NCBI GenBank assembly: GCA_019912315.1
Contig: JAIOJA010000079.1
Location: forward strand, 1 to 64,000
From: Planctomycetota bacterium
GTDB taxonomy: Bacteria > Planctomycetota > UBA8742 > UBA2392
DNA: 64,000 bases
Reading direction: 5' to 3'
Positions 50,970 to 60,606 of this stretch are shown here, piece after piece. A program made the position numbers and the translations under genes. The notes beneath the pieces were generated by a model. The model worked only from the letters and a program-made list of their open reading frames with translations, was not told the origin of the DNA and made no database searches. Position 1 is the stretch's first letter, and every line of letters begins with the position of its first letter.

Positions 50970-53585
50970 CTACTCCCGCGCCAGGTCCCGGACGCGCAGC
51001 AACTCGGCCAAGGCCTGTTCCGGTGTGATCGAGGACGTATCGAGTTCGTTCAGCGCCTTCAGGGCATTGTTCTCAGCCACGCTGAACAGGCTCAACTGCA
51101 CGTGTCTGGGACGCTTGAGTTGCGGAGAACCCTTGATGGCCTTGCCGGACAGCACCGGACTGTCGGCCTCGAGCTTGCCGAGGATCGTCTTCGCGCGCCC
51201 TACGACCTCCGGCGGAATCCCCGCGAGCTTCGCCACGTGAATGCCGTAGCTGCGGTCGGCGCCCCCCTCGGCAATCTGGTGCAGGAAGATCAGCTCGTCG
51301 TTCCATTCGCGCACGACAACGTTGAGGTTCTTCACACCGCTGAACTGCAACGCCAGTTGCGTAAGCTCGTGGTAGTGCGTCGCGAAAAACGTGCGGGCCT
51401 TTACGCGCTGCAGCAGGTGCTCGCTGACCGCCCAGGCGATGCTGACACCGTCAAATGTGCTGGTCCCCCGCCCGACTTCATCCAGTACGATCAGGCTGCG
51501 ATCCGTGGCGTGGTTCAGGATGTTCGCGGTTTCCGCCATCTCGACCATGAACGTGCTTTGCCCGCGCCCGATGTCGTCGGCACTGCCCAGACGCGTGAAA
51601 ATGCGGTCCGCGGCGCCGATGGTCGCCTGTTTGGCCGGCACGAAACTGCCGGCCTGAGCCAGCAGCACACACAGGGCGACCGTGCGCACGTAAGTGCTTT
51701 TGCCTGCCATGTTTGGTCCGGTCACGACGGCCATGGTGCCCTTGTCGAGCACCGCGTCGTTGGGCACGCACTTGCCGGGCTCAAGCGTGTTTTCGAGCAC
51801 AGGGTGACGCGCCTGCACGATGCGCAACTCGAATGAGCTGTCGATGGTCGGGCGGCACCAGCCGCGGTCGTGCGCCACCAGTGCCAGCCCAGCCAGCGCG
51901 TCCACCAGCGCGACCAGGCGCGCTGACGCGAGCAGGCGTTGCGTGTGCGTAGTGAGTTCCTCGCGCAGTGCGCCGAACAGTTGTGTCTCAAGCGCGTTGA
52001 TGCGCTTCTCCGCGTTGAGGATCTTTGACTCGTGATCCTTTAACTCCGGCGTGATGTAGCGTTCCGCGGCCTTGAGCGTCTGCTTGCGGATGTAGTCTTC
52101 GGGCACCTTGCTCGCATGCGCGTGGGTAACCTCTATGTAGTAGCCGAAGACGTTGTTGAAGCCGACTTTCAGTGACGGAATGCCGGTGCGCTCCGCTTCC
52201 TGCTCCTGGAATCGCGCCATCCAGGATTTGCCGTCACGCCCGAGCGCGCGCAGCTCGTCCAGCTCTTCGCTGACGCCTTCGCGGATAACGCTGCCTTCCT
52301 TTATGGTGACCGGAGGGTCGTCGCTCAGACGTGTCTCAAGCAGCTCGCGCAGGTCGGTCAACGCGTCCAGTTGCTCGCCGGCGTAGCTCAGCAATGCACT
52401 CTCCGTGCCGCTGAGCGCGCTGCGCAATAACGGCAATCGCTGCAAGCCCTGACGCAGACCGGCCAGGTCGCGCGGCGTGACACGTCCCGTCCCAAGTTTG
52501 CCGGACAGGCGTTCAAGATCGGGCAGCCCGGCCAGAGCCTCACGCACAAGGTTCAGTCGGCGCGGCGTGTGCACGAACTCGTCAACGGCTGCGTGACGCG
52601 CGTTGATCTTGCGCGGGTCGGTTAACGGTCCGGTCAGCCAGTTACGCAGCTCACGCGCGCCCATGGCGGTTTGCGTCTTGTCGATACTGTCCAGCAGACT
52701 GCCGCTGCGCCGCGCATCGCGCAGAGTCCGCGTGATTTCCAACGCGTCCAAGGTCGCGCGGTCGAGCGCCATCACGTCGGATGGATTAAATCGCTCAATG
52801 GAGCGCACGTGCGCAATCTTGCCGCGCTGGTTCTCAAACAGGTAATTCAGCAGCGCGCCGGCCGCGTCGATCTCGGGGCCTTTGCTGGATTCGAATCCAA
52901 AGCCTTGCAGCGTCTTCACGCCGAAGTGGCGTTGCAGCTCTTCCGTTGCCCGGCGATTCTCAAAGCTGAAGTCGGCCGCGGCGGTGATGCTGGCACGGAC
53001 GCCCTGCCTGACGTGCGCGAGTTTGTCGCGGTCCTTCACCCACAGCTTTTCAGGCAGCAGCAACTCGGCCGGCTCCAGGCGCGCGAGCGCGGCGAACAAT
53101 TGGTCTTCCGGCAACTCACAACACTGGAATTGCCCGGTGCTGAGTTCCGCCCAAGCCAGCCCGCACGCCTTCTTGCCTGGCGCCCAAGCGGCGATGATGC
53201 TGGGCTTGCGCGCATCCAGCAGCGATTCCTCGAGCACCGTACCGGGCGTAATCACGCGAGTCACCTCGCGCTTGACCAGCCCTTTTGCTTCGGCCGGGTC
53301 TTCCACCTGCTCGCAGATCACCACGCGCAACCCGGCTTCGAGCAGCCGCGGCAGGTGCTGGTCCAGGGCGCGCAGGGGAAAGCCTGCCATGGAGATCGGG
53401 TTGCCCCGGCTGTCGTCACCGCGTGTGGTCAGCGTAATACCAAGTGTATCCGCAAGCTGCTTGGCGTCCTCGAAGAAGGTCTCGAAGAAGTCACCCATTT
53501 GGTAAAGCAGCAGTGCGCCCGCATGAGCGTCTTTCAGCTCGCGGTACTGCTTCATCGCGGGAGAATCTTCACCCTTGCCTGCCAT
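50970..53585 (-). CDS. mutS: DNA mismatch repair protein MutS
   Basis: An 871-residue MutS. Mismatch-binding domain I starts MKQYRELKDAHAGALLLYQMGDFFETF (containing the Phe-x-Glu wedge region). The connector, lever and clamp domains follow. The ATPase domain has Walker A GPNMAGKSTYVRT (near residue 620), FMVEMAETANIL, Walker B LIVLDEVGRGTSTFDG and ATHYHELTQLA. The start at 53585 is preferred because it trims a non-family extension. TATCGT is 7 nt before the ATG. mutL is not in the window. Confidence 0.96.
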   Translation of the reverse strand: MAGKGEDSPAMKQYRELKDAHAGALLLYQMGDFFETFFEDAKQLADTLGITLTTRGDDSRGNPISMAGFPLRALDQHLPRLLEAGLRVVICEQVEDPAEAKGLVKREVTRVITPGTVLEESLLDARKPSIIAAWAPGKKACGLAWAELSTGQFQCCELPEDQLFAALARLEPAELLLPEKLWVKDRDKLAHVRQGVRASITAAADFSFENRRATEELQRHFGVKTLQGFGFESSKGPEIDAAGALLNYLFENQRGKIAHVRSIERFNPSDVMALDRATLDALEITRTLRDARRSGSLLDSIDKTQTAMGARELRNWLTGPLTDPRKINARHAAVDEFVHTPRRLNLVREALAGLPDLERLSGKLGTGRVTPRDLAGLRQGLQRLPLLRSALSGTESALLSYAGEQLDALTDLRELLETRLSDDPPVTIKEGSVIREGVSEELDELRALGRDGKSWMARFQEQEAERTGIPSLKVGFNNVFGYYIEVTHAHASKVPEDYIRKQTLKAAERYITPELKDHESKILNAEKRINALETQLFGALREELTTHTQRLLASARLVALVDALAGLALVAHDRGWCRPTIDSSFELRIVQARHPVLENTLEPGKCVPNDAVLDKGTMAVVTGPNMAGKSTYVRTVALCVLLAQAGSFVPAKQATIGAADRIFTRLGSADDIGRGQSTFMVEMAETANILNHATDRSLIVLDEVGRGTSTFDGVSIAWAVSEHLLQRVKARTFFATHYHELTQLALQFSGVKNLNVVVREWNDELIFLHQIAEGGADRSYGIHVAKLAGIPPEVVGRAKTILGKLEADSPVLSGKAIKGSPQLKRPRHVQLSLFSVAENNALKALNELDTSSITPEQALAELLRVRDLARE

Positions 53586-53592
53586 GGCGCGC

Positions 53593-53598
53593 ACGATA
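53593..53598 (-). promoter_or_regulatory. TATCGT 7 nt before ATG (leaderless candidate)
   Basis: Minus strand: TATCGT, gcgcgcc, ATG of mutS. Confidence 0.35.
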
Positions 53599-53650
53599 GC
53601 AGGCGGAATGCACGGATTCAGGTGTTGACAGAATTTCACCTGATAGAAAT

Positions 53651-53680
53651 GAACCGGGCGCCCTTGCGGACGCCCGAGTT
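53651..53680 (-). terminator. Terminator of the exported HEAT protein
   Basis: Minus strand: GGGCGTCC, GCAA tetraloop, GGGCGCCC, extended by GAAC/GTTC flanks and followed by ATTTCT. Confidence 0.75.
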
Positions 53681-53704
53681 CATCTGGTCTGGCGTTGGGA
53701 AAGC

Positions 53705-56251
53705 TTATTCGGCGGTGCGGTCCGGGGCCGGCGCGTGCGGGTTGACGGCCTGCCCTCGCTTGAGCACGAGGCGCTGGGCAGCGGTCGTCGGCGCGTCACC
53801 AATGGCCGCACCCGCGGCGTTACGTGCGGCGGCAACTTCCTCGATCATGGCCGCGCGCTGGGCCTCGTCGGCGATTTCGCTGAGGTCGTATTCGAGGCGT
53901 ACCTGCGCAAGCAGCGCGTTGAAACCGTCTTCGTCCCAGGCGCCCTTGTGGGCCTTGTAGCATTCGCCCAGTGCGCGTGCGGCGGCAGCCTTGACCAGCG
54001 GACGGTCAACCGCTTCGTCGCTGGTCAGTGTGTCCAGCAGGTTGGGAATGACGTTCTCACGCACCCAGGCCGCACCCACACCCTTGCCGCCATCAACCAG
54101 CACGGCAATCGCGTCACAGATCGCGGCGCGCGCCGCGCTGGACCGACCGGCAAGACGCAGTCCGCCCGAGAGGGCAACCAGCAACTTGTCGATCGCGTAC
54201 TTCGTGCTGCCCGGGTTCAACTCGGCGATCGCGTCCGCCATCTCGACCACCATCTCGTTGGTCTTGTTCTTGGCGCTTTCGATGTTGCTGCTCCAGATAT
54301 CGTCGAGCGTCGCGCCAAGTGCTTCCGTGTCCACGGCGTACTCAGCCGTGTAGCTGATGTAGCGGCTGTCATCGACACCCAGGGCGTCAAGATCATCCTT
54401 GCGGCTATCGATCTCGGATTCCAGGGCGGCAATTACGACCGGGATCTCGGCCGTGCGGACGTCCTTGCTGAGCAGGTGGAAAATCGGCTCGCTGCGCTCG
54501 GGGCGATCCTGCGCGCCGCCGTAGCTCGGCAGCTCGAATACGAACACCGGTGTCACGGCAAGATTGCCTTCAATGATGATGGCATCCCAGGGCGGGCCCT
54601 GCATTGCAAGATCCGCGCCTTCCTCAAGCGTGCGGGCGCCGGTGGCGCTATGCCCGAGGCTTTCCAGGTCGCTCAGGTAGCGATTGCGCAGGGCTTCGTC
54701 TTCGATGATCACGAGCACGGCACGGGCCTGTGTTTCCTGCAGGTTGCGTACCGCCACCTGCTCAACCATCGTGCTGTTGCCGAAGCTGGTGTTGCCCCCG
54801 ACACGAATCAACGCCCGCGCCGCCGCGTAGCGGACGGTGCGGTCAATGTCGGTGAGTGCGCGAATCATGGCCGCGCCCGCCGGCTTACCGATCACGCTGG
54901 CGTCATTGAGCTCGGCGATCGCGTCGCAAAGGGCAACACTGACAGCCGGGTAGCCGTCAGCAAGTGAACGTTCCAGGGCCGCGTACAGCACCGGGCTGCC
55001 GCTCGCCGACGCGAGTCCGAAGCCATGGAAGTTCGGCGTAAAGCCGCGCTCGCCAAGCATCTGCACAATGAACTCGCGCTCGTCTTCGCTGCTGTTGTAG
55101 TAGCGACCACGCCCTTCCGTGAACATGTGCATGTGAATGCACGACAGCAGCGCCTCGGCGTCACGGGTGAACGCGTCCGAGTTCGCGTTGCCGCCGGCAC
55201 TGGTAATGCCGAGCTCAAAGGCCTGCAGGCAGGATTCCTCGGCGACAATGTCCGCGTACGCCCACAGCGGCACTTCCTGGGGCTGCAGCTTCATGTCAGT
55301 ACCTTCGGGCACCCACTTCCAGACCGTGTAGCTGCGGTCATAGCCGTACATCACCACCGGCAGATGACCCTGGTAGCTGCTGCCCACGAGGCGGTTGCGG
55401 TAATAGCGACCGGCAGCGTTGTTGCGGTAGTAGCCCTCGGCCTGCAGGAAGAACAGGTCCTTGGCGGTGTTGACCTTCTTGTCCGTCTCCGGGTTGTCAC
55501 GGCGGATAATCTCGATGCCGCGCCCGCAGGCCGCGACGACCTGCGCCTCTTCACCATTCATCTGGAAGTGCTTGGCAAGAATCGGCAGCGCACGTGGGTC
55601 GCCAATGTCGGTCAGGGCCAGTGCAGCGCCCTGACGGTCGTACATTTCATCACTGTAGAAGCACTGGATGATCGCGTTGACGGCCTGTGCACCAAGAGTG
55701 GCGAGCAGCAGACGGGCACGATAACGATAATCCGCGTTGTCGCTGTGCAGGTAGTTGGCCTGGATGTACGGCACGGCGAAGTCGCCGTAGGCGTCGCGGA
55801 TGCTGGCCGCGCGCAGCATGTTGCGCGCGACATCGGCGTCACCCATGTAGGCGTCAACGAACTCGGCAATTTCTTCCGGGTTGTTGTTGCGCCCGATGTA
55901 CGGGTTCTTGGCCATGCCCGTCATCACCCACTTGCCGAAGCGCGAGTAGCGACCGCGCAAGCCGGCATCGGCGATGTTGTTGTTGATCATGTTGCGGGCA
56001 AGCTCGGCGCCGATCTCGTCGCGGATGCGGCGGGCGTCTTCGTCGCTCGGGTCAGCGGCGAGGGCCTGGTCGAACTTGTTGATGGCTTCGCGGTAGTTGC
56101 CCTTCTTGTACTCGCGCAGACCCTCCTGGATTGTGCCAAGGGCGTCCTGGGCGTACACCGGCGCGACATCCGGGGTGATTGAAGAGGCGACAAGCACCAC
56201 CGTGAAGGCGAATGCGACGGCGAACAGCCCACGCGCAATGCGTAGCAGCAT
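53705..56251 (-). CDS. Exported HEAT-repeat protein with degenerate receiver-like segment
   Basis: An 848-residue protein. A signal peptide (FAVAFAFTVVLVASS) is followed by a TPR-like pair (about 40-80: EGLREYKKGNYREAINKFDQAL) and HEAT-like repeats to about 500. A segment at about 505-640 has the order of a response-regulator receiver: VLVIIEDEALRNRYLSDLESLGH, then DAIIIEGNLA, then EIPVVIAAL. The usual phospho-Asp is Glu and the conserved Lys is absent. More helices follow. Perfect SD AAGGAG and promoter TTGACA-16-TAGATT suggest high expression. Function unknown; an exported pseudo-receiver is unusual. Confidence 0.75.
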   Translation of the reverse strand: MLLRIARGLFAVAFAFTVVLVASSITPDVAPVYAQDALGTIQEGLREYKKGNYREAINKFDQALAADPSDEDARRIRDEIGAELARNMINNNIADAGLRGRYSRFGKWVMTGMAKNPYIGRNNNPEEIAEFVDAYMGDADVARNMLRAASIRDAYGDFAVPYIQANYLHSDNADYRYRARLLLATLGAQAVNAIIQCFYSDEMYDRQGAALALTDIGDPRALPILAKHFQMNGEEAQVVAACGRGIEIIRRDNPETDKKVNTAKDLFFLQAEGYYRNNAAGRYYRNRLVGSSYQGHLPVVMYGYDRSYTVWKWVPEGTDMKLQPQEVPLWAYADIVAEESCLQAFELGITSAGGNANSDAFTRDAEALLSCIHMHMFTEGRGRYYNSSEDEREFIVQMLGERGFTPNFHGFGLASASGSPVLYAALERSLADGYPAVSVALCDAIAELNDASVIGKPAGAAMIRALTDIDRTVRYAAARALIRVGGNTSFGNSTMVEQVAVRNLQETQARAVLVIIEDEALRNRYLSDLESLGHSATGARTLEEGADLAMQGPPWDAIIIEGNLAVTPVFVFELPSYGGAQDRPERSEPIFHLLSKDVRTAEIPVVIAALESEIDSRKDDLDALGVDDSRYISYTAEYAVDTEALGATLDDIWSSNIESAKNKTNEMVVEMADAIAELNPGSTKYAIDKLLVALSGGLRLAGRSSAARAAICDAIAVLVDGGKGVGAAWVRENVIPNLLDTLTSDEAVDRPLVKAAAARALGECYKAHKGAWDEDGFNALLAQVRLEYDLSEIADEAQRAAMIEEVAAARNAAGAAIGDAPTTAAQRLVLKRGQAVNPHAPAPDRTAE

Positions 56252-56290
56252 GGTGAATCTCCTTCAGAGGGGGTACTTGGCTGAAAGGTC

Positions 56291-56318
56291 AATCTAAACC
56301 TGACGTTCGGGCTGTCAA
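56291..56318 (-). promoter_or_regulatory. Strong sigma70-type promoter
   Basis: Minus strand: TTGACA, 16 nt, TAGATT, 40 nt before the ATG of the exported HEAT protein. Confidence 0.75.
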
Positions 56319-56506
56319 GCCGCTCACAGACTTTCCCCAAGGCGGTGACGCAGGCGTGATAGTACGCCGCGTTGACCACCGGGGACGGCGTTGGATTGCA
56401 GGCGCAGCACAGCCCACAGAGTCGTCACAACCCATCAAATTGCACATCGATATCATCCTGAAACGCCCGACAAATCAACATTTGTCCGGGAAATTGCACG
56501 AACCGA

Positions 56507-56515
56507 TGCTATACC
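56507..56515 (+). promoter_or_regulatory. Extended -10 of the amidase operon
   Basis: TGC TATACC, about 52 nt before the amidase ATG. No good -35 is seen. Confidence 0.45.
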
Positions 56516-56567
56516 GCCCCGTTGTTACTTTTGATTAGCTGGGCGATCTCTGGTGCGGAGGCTTGTC

Positions 56568-58316
56568 ATGAAGAAGGCCATTCTTCTGGCAGGACTGTTT
56601 TGTCTTTTTTCAAACTCACTTTTCTCGCAACCCTCACAACCCAACATCATCTGGGACCCCAGCCCCAACTACACAGGGGGGCGGACGGCCACGATCGACA
56701 CGATTGTGATTCACACCACGGAAGGCGGCTACAGCGGCGCCGTCGGCTGGCTGAAAAACCCGGCCAGTGGCGCCAGCGCCCACTACGTAATCAAGGAAAA
56801 CGGTACGGAAATCAAGCAGCTCGTCAGCAATGGCGACCGTGCTTGGCACGCAACTTACTACAATAGCCGTAGCATCGGCATCGAATGCGCCGGCTATGCC
56901 GGTCAGGCAGGCACCTGGACGCAGGGGATTCTGCCGGCGCTATACGACCTGGTTGCCTGGCTGTGCTACACCTACAACGTGCAGGTTGTTCACCCGGCGG
57001 GCCAGGCCGCGTCACAAAGCTCACCCTACTCGGGCACGGGACTGATCGGGCACTATCAGGTCCAGCCATGGAACCGCAGCGACCCGGGCGCGTACTTTGA
57101 CTGGAACCTTTTCATCACCGAGGTGCAGAACCGCCTCAGCCCCTCCAGCCCCAACGACCGCATCATCGACAATATCGACCCGGGCTTCAGCGTGCTCAGC
57201 GGTTCCTGGAATACCGGCAGTTCCGCAACCGGCAAGTACGGGACGGACTATCGCTTCGCCAACAGTGCCGGCGGTGTCACGGCCGCCTGTGAGTGGCGCC
57301 CCAACCTGCCCGTCGCGGGCGATTACGAGGTCGAGGTCTATTACCCGGAAGGCACAAACCGGGGCGACAATGCTCCGTTCACGGTGCATCACGCCAGCGG
57401 TACGCAGACGGTCGCCGTGAACCAACAGGTCAACGGCGGCGGCTGGGTCAGTCTTGGCACGTATCCGTTTTTCAGCGGCAGCAGTCGCTACGTCAAACTT
57501 GAGAACAACGCCAACCCGTCAGTCGTGATCGGCGACGCGGCACGTTTCAGGTTCGTTTCGGCAGCCCCGCCCGCGCCGGCGCCGACAGGGCTTGCCGCGG
57601 CGGCACTAAACAGCACTGATGTACGATTCGACTGGAACTGGTCCAGCTACGCCGACGCGTACTGGGTTGACATTGCCGAGTCCGCTGCGGACCTCTCGGG
57701 CGCAACCGGGACGTTCCAGAACGTCCACGTCGGGCGTACCAATACCCACACCTGGACCGGTCTGACGCCCGGACAGACCTACTTCTGGCGAGTCTTCGCT
57801 TACAACACGCAGGGCGGCAACCATGCCATGCCCTCGCCCGCCAGCTTCACCCTGTCCGCCGGCAGCCCGCCTTCCGTACCTACGGGGCTGGTCGCCACCG
57901 TGCTCGGCGACACCTCAATCAACTTCACCTGGAACAGCACCGCCGGCGCCAACGGGTACTGGCTCGACATAGCCGAGTCGCCCGCCGACCTGCTGGCCGG
58001 AGTGGGCGCGCCAACCTTCCAGAACTTCAGCCTCGGAGCAGCCGCAACGACCTACGACTGGACTGGGCTGACACCGGGCACCACATACTTCTGGCGCCTG
58101 TTCGCCTACAACACGTCAGGCGGCGTACACGCCTATCCGGCGCAGAACTCCGTCACAACCACCGGCGGAAGCTCCGGACACAATCCCCCATCAGTCGGTG
58201 GCGGCAACGGCTCCGGTAGTGGAGACTGCTCCACCAGTGAAGGGTGCTCCTGGCTGCTACTGTCCGCACTCTCGGCCCTGCTGGGCGTCGCGGGACTGCG
58301 CCGGAGGATTTCATGA
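56568..58316 (+). CDS. N-acetylmuramoyl-L-alanine amidase (Amidase_2) with golvesin-like and FN3-like domains
   Basis: A 582-residue exported protein (signal peptide MKKAILLAGLFCLFSNSLF). The Amidase_2/PGRP domain (about 20-195) has zinc ligands in TIVIHTTEGG and IGHYQVQPWNRSDPG, and SIGIECAG. It should cut the amide between MurNAc and the stem peptide. A golvesin/Xly-like beta domain follows (about 205-325), then two fibronectin-III-like repeats. A C-terminal anchor has a Gly/Ser linker, Cys, a hydrophobic helix and RRR. GGAGG before the ATG sets the start. It overlaps the next gene by 4 nt. Confidence 0.85.
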   Translation: MKKAILLAGLFCLFSNSLFSQPSQPNIIWDPSPNYTGGRTATIDTIVIHTTEGGYSGAVGWLKNPASGASAHYVIKENGTEIKQLVSNGDRAWHATYYNSRSIGIECAGYAGQAGTWTQGILPALYDLVAWLCYTYNVQVVHPAGQAASQSSPYSGTGLIGHYQVQPWNRSDPGAYFDWNLFITEVQNRLSPSSPNDRIIDNIDPGFSVLSGSWNTGSSATGKYGTDYRFANSAGGVTAACEWRPNLPVAGDYEVEVYYPEGTNRGDNAPFTVHHASGTQTVAVNQQVNGGGWVSLGTYPFFSGSSRYVKLENNANPSVVIGDAARFRFVSAAPPAPAPTGLAAAALNSTDVRFDWNWSSYADAYWVDIAESAADLSGATGTFQNVHVGRTNTHTWTGLTPGQTYFWRVFAYNTQGGNHAMPSPASFTLSAGSPPSVPTGLVATVLGDTSINFTWNSTAGANGYWLDIAESPADLLAGVGAPTFQNFSLGAAATTYDWTGLTPGTTYFWRLFAYNTSGGVHAYPAQNSVTTTGGSSGHNPPSVGGGNGSGSGDCSTSEGCSWLLLSALSALLGVAGLRRRIS

Positions 58317-60550
58317 GCTACCGTAAATACTTGCTCGTCGCGGCCTTGCTGTGCGCCGCGCCGCTTGGCGCCCAGGTCGTGGTCGACAACAGCGACAGCG
58401 CGTTCAGCATTACCTTCGGCAGCGCCTGGACTACCGGCACCAGCGCAAGCGGCAAGTACGGCAGCGACTACCTGCACAAGGGCGGCGTCGGCGCGACCGG
58501 CAGCCCGACCGCACTGGCCGAGTGGCGCCCGAATCTCACCGCCGACACATACGACGTGCAGGTCTGGTACCCCAGCGGCAGCAACCGGGCCAATGACACG
58601 CCCTTCACCGTGTTTCATGCCAACGGCGACAACACGATCCGCGTCAACCAGCAGGCCAATGGCGGCGGGTGGGTCACGCTGGGGACATTCGATTTCAACG
58701 CCGGCACGGCCGGCTACGTTCAAATCGGCAACGACGCCCAGAGCGGGCAGGTTGTCGTCGCCGACGCCGTGCGCTGGGTGACTCCGACAACCACGCCGCC
58801 CGCCGCCGACGAGTTCCGCGGTGTCTGGTGCTCGCGGTACGAATGGCCGAGCACAAGCCCGAGCACCTGGAAAGCCAATCTCGACACCATCATGACCAAC
58901 GCCGCCAACGGCAATTTCAATTCGGTCGTGCTTCAGATGCGCGGCGATACCACCACCCTGTATCCGTCGCCCAACGAACCCCTGTCGTCCCTGATCACCC
59001 TGGGCGCCGGCGACGACCCGCTGGCCTACGCCATCAACGCCGCCCACACCCGCGGGCTGAAGCTGCACTGCTATTTCAACACACACGTCTGCACCAGCGC
59101 ATTCGCCGGCAGCCACCAGTCCTGGATCATCGCCGATTCAACCGGCACTCCCATCAGCAGCACCGTGGACGGCTACTACTGGCTCGCGCCCGGGCACCCT
59201 GACGTGCAGAAGTATTTGCGCGACCAGGTCATGCACATCGTAAACACCTACCCGGCACTCGATGGCATTCACTTCGACCGCATTCGAATGCCCGAAGCCG
59301 GCTACAGCTACGACGCCACCAGCAACGCCCGCCGCGCAGGCCCCGGCAACCCCGGCAGCCTGGGCTTCGACAACTGGACCGCCGACCAGATCACCCGCTG
59401 GCTGCGCGACGTCTACGCCGAAGTCCACAGCGTGAACCCAGGCCTGCAAATTAGCGCTGCACCACTCGGGCTGTATCACTGGACCAGCTACAGCGGCTAC
59501 CCGACGGGCTACTACTACGGGCTTCCTCGACAGCAGGACGCCAAAGCCTGGCTGGCCGAGGGCGCCATGGACTGGATCGCGCCGCAGGTTTACTGGCCGG
59601 ACGGCGGCGGCAACCCGGACTTCAGCGACATCGTCCCCGACTGGCAGGCCAGCGCGAGCGGACGGCACATCTACCCGGGCATGAGCGCCACCAGCGACGC
59701 CAACGCCAACGAGACGATCAGCGAAATCACGGCCACGCGCAGTTTCGGCTGCGCGGGGACGATGGTCTGGAGCTACGGCAGCGCCAACAGCCTCAATTTC
59801 TGGAGCACGCTGAAGGCTCCCGGCGCGCCCTATGAGCAGCCCGCAAGCCCGCCAGACCTGCCGTGGCTAAGTAGCCCTACCACCGCAATCGTACATGGAA
59901 CCATCAAGGACCAGACGGGCGTGCCGATCACGGACGCCTGGGTCACCAGGAGCGGCAGCAGCTACACAGCGCTGTCCGCCGCCGACGGCTTCTGGTGCTG
60001 GCTGAAACTGTCGCCCGGTAACCACACGTTCACCGTTGACGTCACCGGCCTCGGCACGGCAGTCATCAACGTGAACGGCTTGACGGCCGGCGAAGTTCGT
60101 GAAGTGAACATCACAGTCGCGCCCGCGGGAGTAGCGACCCGCTTTGAGGTGCAGCAGCCCGCCCCCACCAGCGTCAGGAGCGGCGAGGCCTTCAGCATCA
60201 CCGTCAATGTTGTCGACGCAGCCGGCAACCCGGTCATAACCGGCGCCCACGACATGAGCGTCGTCGTGTTCGGGACAGGCACGCTTACGGGCCCAGTCGG
60301 CGGCACCACCAGCGGCGGCAGCCTGACCTTTAACTGGACCTACGACGGCACGGACACGGTCAGTTTCGCTTTCATCTCACCCACCAACGCCCTGACGCAC
60401 GCCCTGCACGACATCTCCTTCACGTCAAAAGCATCCGGGGGCGGCGAAGATGACAGCGGTGGATGCGCGGTGAAACCCGGCCTGACGCCGTGGTGGGCGC
60501 TGGCAGCTCTGGCGCTGCCCCTGTGGCTTCGACGCCGGCGTTTGGCGTAG
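58313..60550 (+). CDS. GHL10/DUF187 glycosyl hydrolase (DigH-like) with golvesin-like domain
   Basis: A 745-residue exported protein (signal peptide KYLLVAALLCAAPLGAQ). An N-terminal golvesin-like domain (about 22-160) is clearly homologous to that of the amidase. The GHL10 domain (about 165-510) opens EFRGVWCSRYEWPS and has DGIHFDRIRMPEAGYSYD, GLYHWTSY and WIAPQVYW, typical of DUF187/YngK enzymes. Ig/carboxypeptidase-regulatory-like domains follow. The C-terminus again has Gly linker, Cys, a hydrophobic helix and RRRR. E. coli DigH, of this family, cuts peptide-free glycan left by amidases, so a paired role is likely. Confidence 0.82.
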   Translation: MSYRKYLLVAALLCAAPLGAQVVVDNSDSAFSITFGSAWTTGTSASGKYGSDYLHKGGVGATGSPTALAEWRPNLTADTYDVQVWYPSGSNRANDTPFTVFHANGDNTIRVNQQANGGGWVTLGTFDFNAGTAGYVQIGNDAQSGQVVVADAVRWVTPTTTPPAADEFRGVWCSRYEWPSTSPSTWKANLDTIMTNAANGNFNSVVLQMRGDTTTLYPSPNEPLSSLITLGAGDDPLAYAINAAHTRGLKLHCYFNTHVCTSAFAGSHQSWIIADSTGTPISSTVDGYYWLAPGHPDVQKYLRDQVMHIVNTYPALDGIHFDRIRMPEAGYSYDATSNARRAGPGNPGSLGFDNWTADQITRWLRDVYAEVHSVNPGLQISAAPLGLYHWTSYSGYPTGYYYGLPRQQDAKAWLAEGAMDWIAPQVYWPDGGGNPDFSDIVPDWQASASGRHIYPGMSATSDANANETISEITATRSFGCAGTMVWSYGSANSLNFWSTLKAPGAPYEQPASPPDLPWLSSPTTAIVHGTIKDQTGVPITDAWVTRSGSSYTALSAADGFWCWLKLSPGNHTFTVDVTGLGTAVINVNGLTAGEVREVNITVAPAGVATRFEVQQPAPTSVRSGEAFSITVNVVDAAGNPVITGAHDMSVVVFGTGTLTGPVGGTTSGGSLTFNWTYDGTDTVSFAFISPTNALTHALHDISFTSKASGGGEDDSGGCAVKPGLTPWWALAALALPLWLRRRRLA

Positions 60551-60557
60551 AGACGGC

Positions 60558-60596
60558 AAGCAGGATCGCCCGGTCCCGTGCCGGGCGATCCTGCTT
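60558..60596. terminator. Perfect 16-bp hairpin between convergent genes
   Basis: AAGCAGGATCGCCCGG, loop TCCCGTG, CCGGGCGATCCTGCTT, lying 8 nt after the GHL10 gene and 11 nt from the end of the kinase gene. It has no long U-tract but is very stable. Confidence 0.85.
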
Positions 60597-60606
60597 GGAG
60601 CTGCTG

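Larger units (their letters stand above)
56252..56567. other. 316-bp divergent intergenic region
   Basis: The space between the exported HEAT gene (minus) and the amidase (plus). It holds the strong minus promoter at 56291-56318 and an extended -10 at 56507-56515 for the amidase operon. No other structure is seen. Confidence 0.6.
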
